Source: Methanobacteriota archaeon
GTDB lineage: Archaea > Thermoplasmatota > JASEFT01 > JAUWIS01
DNA length: 5,117 nt
Assembly: GCA_030605245.1 (NCBI GenBank)
Contig: JAUWIS010000073.1
Coordinates: 1-5,117, forward strand
Reading direction: 5' to 3'
Positions 1-5,117 of the stretch are shown piece after piece. The notes beneath the pieces were generated by a model. The model made no database searches. It saw only the letters and a program-made list of their open reading frames with translations, and had not been told where the DNA came from. A program made the position numbers and the translations under genes. Within the stretch, counting starts at the first letter, position 1. Every line of letters begins with the position of its first letter.

Positions 1-1
1 A

Positions 2-1048
2 GGAACAGTGCTTGAGGTGAAAGAGGAAAAAGGGCTTGGTCCCACGATTGATGTAATACTTTACAACGGAAGCATAAAAGAGGGTGACACGATTGTTGTA
101 GGCGGGGGAGGGATACCTGTTGTCACAAAGGTAAAAGCGTTACTGAAACCAAAGCCATTGGATGAAATAAGAAATCCGACAGAAAAATTCAAATCTGTGA
201 AAAGTGCTATCGCTGCTTCTGGTGTGAAAATCTCAGGGCAGCATCTTGATACTGTTGTTGCTGGCGCACCGTTAAAGGTTACAGACAACAATCTTGATGA
301 AATTATAAAAAGCATTCAATCAGAATCAAAAATTGTTATTGAAACCCAAGAGAATGGCGTTGTTCTGAAAGCCGATGCGATTGGCTCCCTGGAGGGTTTA
401 GCATTTGAACTGAAAAACAAAGATATCCCAATAAAAAAGGTAGGGATCGGCGATGTCTCAAGAAGAGACATGATTGAAGCATCCTCTGTTTCCGATCCAC
501 TTAGAAGAGCTGTTCTGGCATTCAATGTTAAGGTTTTGCCTGATGCGAGTCAGGATTATGCAAAACTGTTTGTTAACAATGTTATATACCAACTACTGGA
601 TGACTATGAGGAATGGTGTGCAAAAAGAAAAATAGAAATTGAAAAAGAAAAAAGAGCAGAAATTGTTTATCCTGGTAAAATAAAAATCCTTGAAGGATGT
701 ATTTTCAGAACAAGCAAACCAGCGATTTTCGGTGTCAGGGTTCTTGGTGGAAGAAGAAGGGTTGGGCAGGAGCTTATGAGGAATGATGGAAAAATTGTTG
801 GTAGGATAAAGAGCATAAGAAGTGTTGAGGAAAGTTACAGGGAAGCAATTTCAGGGAAGGAGGTTGCGATAGCAGCAGATGAGCCAACTGTGGGTAGGCA
901 GATAAAAGAAAACGATATTTTATATGTCAGCATACCTGAATCTGATGTGAAAAAACTATCAGCGCTTGAACTAACTTTTGATGAAAAGGAAATCATTAAT
1001 GATGTTATTGAAATCAAAAGAAAGGAAAAGGCGTTCTGGGGGATGTGA
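2..1048 (+). CDS. infB: Translation initiation factor aIF5B (IF-2 family), C-terminal part, 5' end cut by window edge
   Basis: aIF5B is a ribosome-dependent GTPase that helps join the ribosomal subunits and position initiator tRNA. The frame is open from base 2; the GTG at 8 is an internal valine, not a start, because the preceding Gly-Thr belongs to the family motif GTVLEVKEEKGLGPTIDV at the start of domain II. The GTPase domain lies outside the window. Numbering from that valine, the beta-barrel domain II covers about residues 1-92. Domain III (about 100-205) carries the hallmark GVVLKADAIGSLEGL (117-131). A linker helix rich in Lys and Glu (about 195-222) leads to domain IV (about 225-325), with GVRVLGGRRRVGQEL and the DEPTVGRQIKENDILYV segment. 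The roughly 348 visible residues match the C-terminal part of a protein of about 600. The protein ends AFWGM with stop TGA at 1046-1048. No intein or frameshift is visible. The archaeal/eukaryotic type is clear; the symbol follows common annotation use. Confidence 0.95.
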   Translation, partial: GTVLEVKEEKGLGPTIDVILYNGSIKEGDTIVVGGGGIPVVTKVKALLKPKPLDEIRNPTEKFKSVKSAIAASGVKISGQHLDTVVAGAPLKVTDNNLDEIIKSIQSESKIVIETQENGVVLKADAIGSLEGLAFELKNKDIPIKKVGIGDVSRRDMIEASSVSDPLRRAVLAFNVKVLPDASQDYAKLFVNNVIYQLLDDYEEWCAKRKIEIEKEKRAEIVYPGKIKILEGCIFRTSKPAIFGVRVLGGRRRVGQELMRNDGKIVGRIKSIRSVEESYREAISGKEVAIAADEPTVGRQIKENDILYVSIPESDVKKLSALELTFDEKEIINDVIEIKRKEKAFWGM

Positions 1049-1049
1049 A

Positions 1050-1823
1050 TCAAAACAGTTTTCTCTGTCTTTTATCCACAATCTCCTTTACCCATCCAAA
1101 CTCCTTATATTCCAGTTCATAATCTCTTAAAAGATTTTTCACTATTTCCGGGATTCTGGGTGCGCATAATATTCCCCTGATCTTTGCTTTTTTGTTTTTT
1201 CTTTTTATGTCATTAACATACATTCTTAGCTGATGAACAGCAGGTATTGTTGCCAGGCTCCTTTTCACCTCTATGATTACAGGCACACCATTTTTATCAT
1301 AGCCAAACAAATCTATCATGCCTGATTTTGTTTTCTTTTCCCTTTTTGTTATCCTTAACCCTTCCTCAATAACATTCGGTTTTTCCATTATTTTTTCCAC
1401 AATATCAGTTTCCATTCCTGATACAATAATCTTTGCGTTGTCCTTTAAACTTGTTGTCATCATCATTTTGACATTTCTGAATGTGATTTTCATTGACTCA
1501 TTTGGATGTTTATGGTATGTATTCATGATAAATTTTTCATTCTCAACATAAAAATCTATTTTTGTGTCAGATGCCTGCCAGTTCACAGGTTCCCTCATAA
1601 CTGGTTGATGAACAATGACTGTGTTGTCCTGTTTTATTATAACAATCCGCTCACCCCATTCAAGAAGTGATTTTGCTCTCCCTTTGTATCCAATGAGGCA
1701 GTCGCCTATAATAATGAGGATTTTTTTTGGCTTGTAATGTTTGTTTGTAAAATCTAAGGCACCCGAGCATGATGGATCTATAACATATGCCATATCCATA
1801 CATGGTTTTCCAAGTTTATTCAT
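1050..1823 (-). CDS. nucS: Mismatch-specific endonuclease NucS/EndoMS
   Basis: NucS/EndoMS is a homodimeric RecB-like nuclease that cuts both DNA strands around mismatches and works with the sliding clamp in MutS/MutL-independent repair. The protein has 257 residues, close to the family's usual 240-260. The N-terminal DNA-binding half shows IIIGDCLIGYKGRAKS (about 37-52) and VHQPVMREPVNWQ (71-83). R49, R77 and W82 match the DNA-contacting Arg/Arg/Trp set I recall for the Pyrococcus abyssi enzyme, with a constant offset of 7. The nuclease half keeps the full catalytic set E138, D171 (in GMIDLFGYD), E185 and K187 (in VIIEVKRS), Q198 and Y202, with a constant offset of 11. The last residues, QRKLF, resemble a minimal clamp-binding motif. 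The start at 1823 gives a short N-terminal lead of about 30 residues that is poorly recognisable; Met9 or Met11 are possible alternative starts. No good Shine-Dalgarno precedes 1823, so a leaderless mRNA is possible. Converges with aIF5B, one base between stops. Confidence 0.95.
   Translation of the reverse strand: MNKLGKPCMDMAYVIDPSCSGALDFTNKHYKPKKILIIIGDCLIGYKGRAKSLLEWGERIVIIKQDNTVIVHQPVMREPVNWQASDTKIDFYVENEKFIMNTYHKHPNESMKITFRNVKMMMTTSLKDNAKIIVSGMETDIVEKIMEKPNVIEEGLRITKREKKTKSGMIDLFGYDKNGVPVIIEVKRSLATIPAVHQLRMYVNDIKRKNKKAKIRGILCAPRIPEIVKNLLRDYELEYKEFGWVKEIVDKRQRKLF
1188..1206 (+). terminator. Possible oligo-T termination tract for aIF5B, inside antisense nucS
   Basis: Three T runs of 6, 6 and 5 bases, separated by single G and C, lie about 140 bases past the aIF5B stop on the plus strand. 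Archaeal RNA polymerase often terminates at oligo-T tracts without a hairpin. There is no intergenic space between the convergent genes, so aIF5B transcripts must end within nucS, and this is the first strong T-rich stretch. On the other strand it simply encodes a Lys-rich part of NucS, so it may be only a result of composition. Confidence 0.25.
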
Positions 1824-1882
1824 CTTTCTTATAATAAAAGATAAGAATATGTAAATGCATAATAATTACTTAGGTGTTTATA
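1824..1882. promoter_or_regulatory. Divergent promoter region between nucS and the deoC remnant
   Basis: This AT-rich 59-base gap separates the nucS start (1823, minus) from the ATG of the truncated deoC copy (1883, plus). On the plus strand TTATAATAAA (1829-1838) looks like an archaeal TATA box and would place transcription start near 1860, leaving a short leader with a Shine-Dalgarno. A second AT-rich stretch, AATATGTAAATGC (1846-1858), lies about 29 bases from the nucS ATG; its minus-strand reading ATTTACATATT could be the nucS TATA box for a leaderless transcript. These are pattern matches by eye; no purine-rich BRE is convincing. Confidence 0.35.
1872..1876 (+). promoter_or_regulatory. 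Shine-Dalgarno AGGTG of the deoC remnant
   Basis: AGGTG is complementary to the anti-Shine-Dalgarno core CACCT at the archaeal 16S rRNA 3' end and sits six bases before the ATG at 1883. It supports 1883, rather than the overlapping in-frame GTG at 1874, as the ancestral start. It is a better match than the equivalent AGGGG in front of the intact deoC. Confidence 0.5.
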
Positions 1883-1927
1883 ATGAACCTTACTAAAAGC
1901 AGAATAGCAAGAATGATTGATTCCAGC
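1883..1927 (+). pseudogene. Truncated second copy of the deoC 5' end
   Basis: The 15 codons here read MNLTKSRIARMIDSS, against MNLTKNRIARMIDST at the start of the intact deoC 211 bases downstream. Seven of 45 bases differ. Codons 7 (AGA/CGT), 12 (ATT/ATC) and 14 (TCC/TCT) differ only silently, codon 6 is Ser/Asn and codon 15 Ser/Thr. The similarity continues upstream, where TAGGTGTTTATAATG pairs with TAGGGGTTTATCATG. After codon 15 the homology stops at the palindromic block. The frame stays open for 74 codons through that block to a TAA at 2105-2107, overlapping the deoC start by 14 bases, but the extra residues are low-complexity Lys/Phe-rich translation of hairpins and look non-functional. 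It could be a remnant of a former deoC paralogue, the product of a local duplication, or a leader ORF still translated. No catalytic residue of aldolase is present. Confidence 0.75.
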
Positions 1928-1928
1928 C

Positions 1929-1957
1929 CTTTTCTTTTTCTAAGAGAAAAAGAAAAG
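1929..1957. repeat. Perfect 13-bp inverted repeat, 3-base loop
   Basis: The arm CTTTTCTTTTTCT (1929-1941) pairs with AGAAAAAGAAAAG (1945-1957) without mismatch around the loop AAG. One strand is almost purely pyrimidine and then purely purine. It lies directly after the point where the truncated deoC copy loses homology. Confidence 0.9.
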
Positions 1958-1981
1958 CGTCTGGCGGAAAAGAAAAAGAAC

Positions 1982-2001
1982 TGCCGACTTGTCAGTCGGC
2001 A
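1982..2001. repeat. Perfect 8-bp inverted repeat, 4-base loop
   Basis: TGCCGACT (1982-1989) pairs with AGTCGGCA (1994-2001) around the loop TGTC. This is the most GC-rich stem of the block and is separated from the next stem by only two bases. Confidence 0.85.
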
Positions 2002-2003
2002 TA

Positions 2004-2034
2004 GCGATTTGCTTTTGGCAAATCGCATTTTTTT
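2004..2034 (+). terminator. Stem-loop followed by seven T: terminator-like structure upstream of deoC
   Basis: GCGATTTGC (2004-2012) pairs perfectly with GCAAATCGC (2018-2026) around the loop TTTTG; one A and then seven T (2028-2034) follow. On the plus strand this has the form of an intrinsic terminator, and the T run alone could suffice for an archaeal polymerase. It would end transcripts started at the upstream deoC remnant about 60 bases before the real deoC start. Because it sits inside the palindromic block, it may be incidental. Confidence 0.45.
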
Positions 2035-2052
2035 CTTTCTTGAGAAAAGAAG
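2032..2052. repeat. Imperfect inverted repeat with one bulged base
   Basis: CTTTC (2035-2039) pairs with GAAA-G around the loop TTGA, with A2048 bulged and three further pairs outside (including a T-G wobble). It resembles the first hairpin of the block in having a pyrimidine arm followed by a purine arm, and forms the right-hand end of the presumed element. Confidence 0.55.
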
Positions 2053-2055
2053 GGG

Positions 2056-2093
2056 AAGTTTTTATGTACCCTCCCAGTTTATAGGGGTTTATC
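2056..2093 (+). promoter_or_regulatory. Promoter and ribosome binding region of deoC
   Basis: TTTTTATGTA (2059-2068) is a weak TATA-like stretch about 30 bases before the deoC ATG, which would suit a nearly leaderless transcript. AGGGG (2083-2087) sits six bases before the ATG and could act as a Shine-Dalgarno only if transcription starts further upstream, so the two readings compete. The segment is similar to the region before the truncated copy (shared TATGTA and TAGG-GTTTAT), which shows that the duplication included the promoter area. Confidence 0.4.
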
Positions 2094-2774
2094 ATGAACC
2101 TTACTAAAAACCGTATAGCAAGAATGATCGATTCTACAAACCTGAAACCTGATGCAACATCTGATGATATAAAGAAATTATGCAGGGACGCAAAAAAATA
2201 CAATTTTGGGGCTGTATGCGTTAACCCCTGTTTTGTTTCCTTAGTATCAGATTTTCTGATAGGTTCAGATGTTAAGGTATGCTGTGTCACAGGTTTTCCC
2301 TTGGGCGCATCAACACTTGAAACAAAGGTTTTCGAGTCAAAAAACGCTGTCAGCAATGGTGCAGATGAGATAGACATGGTGATAAACATTGGCGCGTTGA
2401 AGGATAAAAAATATGATTTTGTGAAAAAGGAAATAAAAAAGGTTGTTGATGCTGTTGGAAAGGTTACTGTAAAGGTAATAATTGAGATATGCTATTTAAA
2501 TGATGAGGAAAAAATAAAAGCCTGTGAGATTGCAAAGGAGGCGGGTGCGCGTTTTGTGAAAACATCAACAGGTTTTGGTCCAAAAGGCGCAACAGATGCG
2601 GATGTTGAACTGATGAGAAAAACAGTTGGTCCAAACATGGGTGTCAAAGCATCTGGTGGGATAAGGACAATAGATGATGCTGTCAAAATGATTAATGCAG
2701 GTGCAAACAGGATAGGAACAAGCAGTGGAGTAGAGATTATTGAAGGACTAAAGCAGCAAAAACTATTGGTTTAG
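2094..2774 (+). CDS. deoC: Deoxyribose-phosphate aldolase (DERA)
   Basis: DeoC is a cytoplasmic class I aldolase that splits 2-deoxyribose 5-phosphate into glyceraldehyde 3-phosphate and acetaldehyde through a Schiff base, in deoxynucleoside breakdown. The 226 residues match the usual short archaeal/bacterial form (about 220-250). Seen in order: IDSTNLKPDAT (12-22), where many homologues have His in place of Ser14; VCVNPCFV (41-48); VTGFPLGAS (65-73); DEIDMVINIGALK (91-103) with the catalytic Asp94; the Schiff-base lysine K156 in FVKTSTGF; the second active-site lysine K185 in GVKASGGIR; and the phosphate-binding GTSSG (208-212). All catalytic residues are present, so the enzyme should be active. 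The ATG at 2094 is supported by family alignment and by AGGGG six bases upstream. The final 12 bases overlap the end of PPDK on the other strand. A decayed copy of its first 15 codons lies upstream. Confidence 0.96.
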   Translation: MNLTKNRIARMIDSTNLKPDATSDDIKKLCRDAKKYNFGAVCVNPCFVSLVSDFLIGSDVKVCCVTGFPLGASTLETKVFESKNAVSNGADEIDMVINIGALKDKKYDFVKKEIKKVVDAVGKVTVKVIIEICYLNDEEKIKACEIAKEAGARFVKTSTGFGPKGATDADVELMRKTVGPNMGVKASGGIRTIDDAVKMINAGANRIGTSSGVEIIEGLKQQKLLV

Positions 2775-5117
2775 TTCAGCCTGTGCAGCCGCCAGTCTTG
2801 CAACAGGAACCCTGTATGGTGAACAGCTTACATAGTCAACACCTATTTTTCTGCATATTTTAATGGATCTTGGTTCACCGCCCTGCTCTCCGCATAAGCC
2901 AATCTTCAGGTTTTTCCTTGTTTTCCTTCCCCATTCCATTGTTATCATCATCAGTCTGCCAACGCCTTTTATATCCAGTATCTCAAAGGGATTATCCTGC
3001 AAAATCTTTCTTTCATTGTATAATGGAAGAAACTTGTTTTCAGCATCCTCCCTCGAAAATGAAAATGTTGCCTGGGTAAGATCATTTGTTCCAAAAGAAA
3101 AAAACTCTGCTATCTCAGCAAGCCTGCCTGCCCTCATGCATGCCCTGACAACCTCAATCATTGTTCCAAACTTGTATTCAATCCTCATCCCTGTTTTTTT
3201 CTCAGTATCCCTGTTGACTTTCTCTATCTTTTCCTTTACCCATTTCAGTTCCTTCGCGGTACAAACCTGTGGAACCATGATCTCTATCCTTGGTTTTATT
3301 CCTTCCCTGATGACATCAGAGCCCGCTTCAAATATTGCCCTTGCCTGCATCTCATATATCTCAGGATAGGTTATACCAATTCGCACACCCCTGTGTCCAA
3401 GCATGGGGTTGACCTCTGCAAGTTTCCTTACCTTCTTCAGGGTATTCTCTTTCTCGATGATGAGTTCATCAATGCATTTTCTGTTTTTTATTTTTTTCAG
3501 GTCCTTTATCTCGCGAATTGGCAATAATAAATCCTTATGCAATGATATATCCAGTGTTTTTATTGTGCTCGGCAGTGTGTTCACAACCTGCAATGCATCC
3601 TTAAATCTCTTCAAGTATTCAATCTCATGTGTTAACTCCTCAGATGTTGGCAGAAACTCATGCAATGGCGGGTCAAGCAATCTGATTGTTACTGGAAGAT
3701 TTTTCATTATCCTGAAAATTTTTTTGAAATCTTTTTTCTGCATCAATAAAAGTTTGTTAAGGAGTTTCATTCTTTGTTCCCTGTTTTCTGCAAGGATTAC
3801 CTCCTGCATTATACCCAGTCTCTCAGGCTGATTAAACATTCTCTCTGTTCTGCAAAGACCCACTCCTTCTGCACCAAATTTTATTGCCTTAGCCGCGTCT
3901 TCCGGTGTGTTAATATTTGCTCTAACACCTAATGTTCTTTTTTTATCAGCCCACTTGAGAATTTTTTCAAGTTCAGGAAAAAACTCAGGGTAAATAGTTT
4001 CTATTTCACCAATGAAAACATTACCCGTGCCACCATCTATAGTAATGGTTTCTCCTTTCCTGAGTCTTGTTTTGCCAATGGTAACAGTTTTTGCTTCAGG
4101 GTCTATCACAACATTCTCCGCACCTGTAACACATGCCTTCCCCATACCCCTTGCCACCACCGCAGCATGGCTTGTTTTTCCACCCCTTGTTGTTAAAATT
4201 CCCTGGGCTTTGAAAAAGCCATGTATGTCCTCAGGTTTTGTTTCTTCTCTGACAAGTATAACCTTTTCACCCGTTCTTCCTTTTCTCTCTGCTTCATCAG
4301 GATCAAAAACAATCCTGCCTGATGCTGCACCAGGCGACGCCGGGATACCCCTAGCAGCAGGCTTAATCCTGCATTTAGGACTGATTCTCTTGTGCATCAC
4401 CCCCTCCAGCATTTCCGGTTTTATTCTCATCAACGCCCGCTCCTCTGTAATTAATTTTTCTTTAACCATATCTACAGATGTTTTTACGAACGCGCGTGCA
4501 TTCATTTTTGCGTTTCTTGTCTGAAGCATGAAAATTTTATTTTTCTCAACAGTGAACTCAAAATCCTGAACCTCTTTGTAATGCCGTTCAAGTATTTTCC
4601 TGATTCTCAAAAGTTCCTTGTATATTTTTGGCATCTCTTTTTTCATTTCAGATATTGGTTTCGGTGTTCTTATACCGGCAACAACATCTTCACCCTGTGC
4701 GTTCACAAGATACTCCCCGTACAAAACATTTTCACCTGAACCGGGGTCGCGCGTGAATGCGACACCGGTGCATGAGTCAAAACCTGCATTTCCAAAAACC
4801 ATAGAACAGACATTAACCGCTGTCCCATCAGCCATATTTGTTGTTATACCAAATTCTTTTCTGTAATCAACGCATCTCTTTCCCATCCAGGATCTGAAAA
4901 TGGTCTCTATAACCAACCTCAACTGAAAATATGGATCCTGCGGGAAATCTTCCCCTGTCTCCTCCTTACATATTTTTTTAAATTTTAATATAATCTCTTT
5001 CAAGGATTTTGTATCAAATTCGTTATCATATCTGATTTTCCTTTTTTCCTTTTTTTCATCAATCACCTTATCAAACTTTTTCTTATCAATATTTAAAACA
5101 ATTTTGCAGAACATGGA
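2763..5117 (-). CDS. ppdK: Pyruvate,phosphate dikinase, N-terminus cut by window edge
   Basis: PPDK interconverts pyruvate + ATP + phosphate and PEP + AMP + diphosphate through a swivelling phosphohistidine. The frame is open to the right edge, and the Met at 5112-5114 belongs to the internal family motif MFxxxVL, so about 100-130 N-terminal residues are missing. Numbering from that Met: the nucleotide-binding domain runs to about 245, with GTAVNVCSMVFGNAG, SCTGVAFTRDPGSGE, GEYLVNAQGEDVVAGIRTP and FMLQTRNAK. The phosphohistidine domain (about 255-365) has GGKTSHAAVVARGMGKACV with His316. The PEP/pyruvate barrel (about 390-783) has EGVGLCRTERMF, TIRLLDPPLHEFLP (R478), NPMLGHRGVR, FSFGTNDLTQ and GLCGEQGGEPRSI with catalytic Cys741, then the ending YVSCSPYRVPVARLAAAQA. 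This is PPDK rather than PEP synthase. Two oddities: 79 residues separate LHEFLP from NPMLGHRG, more than usual, apparently through an internal duplication, and the usual CGEHGGDP reads CGEQGGEP. Its promoter lies outside the window. Confidence 0.96.
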   Translation of the reverse strand, partial: SMFCKIVLNIDKKKFDKVIDEKKEKRKIRYDNEFDTKSLKEIILKFKKICKEETGEDFPQDPYFQLRLVIETIFRSWMGKRCVDYRKEFGITTNMADGTAVNVCSMVFGNAGFDSCTGVAFTRDPGSGENVLYGEYLVNAQGEDVVAGIRTPKPISEMKKEMPKIYKELLRIRKILERHYKEVQDFEFTVEKNKIFMLQTRNAKMNARAFVKTSVDMVKEKLITEERALMRIKPEMLEGVMHKRISPKCRIKPAARGIPASPGAASGRIVFDPDEAERKGRTGEKVILVREETKPEDIHGFFKAQGILTTRGGKTSHAAVVARGMGKACVTGAENVVIDPEAKTVTIGKTRLRKGETITIDGGTGNVFIGEIETIYPEFFPELEKILKWADKKRTLGVRANINTPEDAAKAIKFGAEGVGLCRTERMFNQPERLGIMQEVILAENREQRMKLLNKLLLMQKKDFKKIFRIMKNLPVTIRLLDPPLHEFLPTSEELTHEIEYLKRFKDALQVVNTLPSTIKTLDISLHKDLLLPIREIKDLKKIKNRKCIDELIIEKENTLKKVRKLAEVNPMLGHRGVRIGITYPEIYEMQARAIFEAGSDVIREGIKPRIEIMVPQVCTAKELKWVKEKIEKVNRDTEKKTGMRIEYKFGTMIEVVRACMRAGRLAEIAEFFSFGTNDLTQATFSFSREDAENKFLPLYNERKILQDNPFEILDIKGVGRLMMITMEWGRKTRKNLKIGLCGEQGGEPRSIKICRKIGVDYVSCSPYRVPVARLAAAQAELNQ
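3492..3701 (-). repeat. Internal 41-codon tandem duplication within ppdK
   Basis: Residues 472-502 (3609-3701) contain the canonical NLPVTIRLLDPPLHEFL. At exactly 41 residues further on, residues 513-541 (3492-3578) read TLPSTIKTLDISLHKDL. Over these 17 positions nine are identical (L, P, T, I, L, D, L, H, L) plus Arg/Lys, and both copies continue into a charged helix with LKR or LKK. At the DNA level about 30 of 51 bases match at an offset of 123, including a shared ATGCAATG on the plus strand. The second copy has lost the Arg and the Pro-Pro of the PEP-binding motif, so it is likely structural filler or decayed. Confidence 0.6.

Larger units (their letters stand above)
1927..2055. mobile_element. 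Palindrome-rich, MITE-like block with imperfect terminal inverted repeats
   Basis: About 129 bp consisting almost entirely of stem-loops. The left end, beginning CCCTTTTCTTTTTC and running to GCG at 1959, resembles the reverse complement of the right end, which reads CCCCTTCTTTTCTCAAGA and continues to a TGCG at 2024-2027; I count this as imperfect terminal inverted repeats of roughly 30 bp. It has no coding capacity. It separates the two copies of the deoC start. I see no clear short target-site duplication directly at its ends, so transposition is inferred from structure only. Other possibilities are a repeated non-mobile palindromic element (REP/BIME-like) or a structured leader RNA. Copies elsewhere in the genome would decide. 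Confidence 0.45.

Noticed and set aside
8..10. GTG as the start codon of the first gene
   Set aside because: The upstream in-frame Gly-Thr and this Val form the conserved GTVLEVKEEKGLGPT motif in the middle of aIF5B; the gene simply continues past the left edge.
1052..1062. AAAACAGTTTT palindrome at the aIF5B-nucS junction as a bidirectional terminator
   Set aside because: Arms are only five bases with a one-base centre, too short to form a stable hairpin, and no T run of five or more follows immediately on either strand.
1929..2052. Short CRISPR-like array or tRNA gene in the hairpin block
   Set aside because: The stems differ from each other in sequence and spacing, there are no regular direct repeats with spacers, and no cloverleaf with T-loop GTTCRA or CCA end can be drawn.
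1915..2065. Short target-site duplication flanking the palindromic block
   Set aside because: The bases next to the left end (GATTCCAG) do not recur next to the right end (AAGTTTTT); the only direct repeat is the longer deoC promoter/start duplication.
1928..2107. Hybrid reading frame continuing from the deoC remnant as a real 74-residue protein
   Set aside because: Beyond codon 15 the translation is derived from palindromic, low-complexity DNA rich in Lys, Phe and Arg, with no recognisable fold; kept only as part of the pseudogene description.
1940..2389. Minus-strand 149-residue frame covering the palindromic block and the start of deoC
   Set aside because: It runs antisense to the conserved deoC coding sequence and through the hairpins, and shows no family motifs.
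2863..4866. Several plus-strand frames of 69-170 residues opposite ppdK
   Set aside because: They are antisense to a strongly conserved PPDK frame and are rich in Ser, Phe and Pro, as expected for the complement of Lys/Glu-rich coding sequence.
5112..5114. ATG on the minus strand as the start of ppdK
   Set aside because: This Met is part of the internal MFxxxVL family motif, and the essential N-terminal part of the ATP-binding domain is missing; the frame is open to the edge.

Overview
This window looks archaeal. It holds an aIF5B-type (not bacterial IF-2) translation factor, a NucS/EndoMS mismatch endonuclease, a short archaeal-style deoxyribose-phosphate aldolase and a pyruvate,phosphate dikinase (PPDK). 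Arginine is written mostly with AGA/AGG, lysine is abundant, and the DNA is AT-rich by eye. Genes are packed tail to tail with almost no space, as in small archaeal genomes (DPANN or euryarchaeal relatives are plausible). I cannot place it more closely from the sequence alone.

Layout. At 2-1048 (+) is the C-terminal part of aIF5B, cut by the left edge. At 1050-1823 (-) is a complete nucS, converging on aIF5B with one base between the stop codons. At 1824-2093 is the only sizeable intergenic region. It holds a divergent promoter area, a decayed second copy of the deoC start (1883-1927), and a palindrome-rich block of about 130 bp (1927-2055) with four stem-loops and imperfect terminal inverted repeats. 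At 2094-2774 (+) is a complete deoC. At 2763-5117 (-) is PPDK, cut at its N-terminus by the right edge and overlapping the end of deoC by 12 bases.

How the genes relate. This is not one operon: there are two convergent pairs separated by a divergent promoter region. aIF5B serves translation initiation and NucS serves mismatch repair. DeoC and PPDK both belong to central carbon metabolism. DeoC feeds deoxynucleoside carbon into glyceraldehyde 3-phosphate, and PPDK interconverts pyruvate and phosphoenolpyruvate. A functional link between them beyond position is only a guess.

The two points most worth a second look are (1) the duplicated deoC promoter/start region split by the hairpin-rich, MITE-like block, and (2) an apparent 41-codon tandem duplication inside the PEP-binding domain of PPDK, in which the first copy keeps the canonical motif and the second has degenerated. 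I saw no evidence for a wholly new multi-gene system here.
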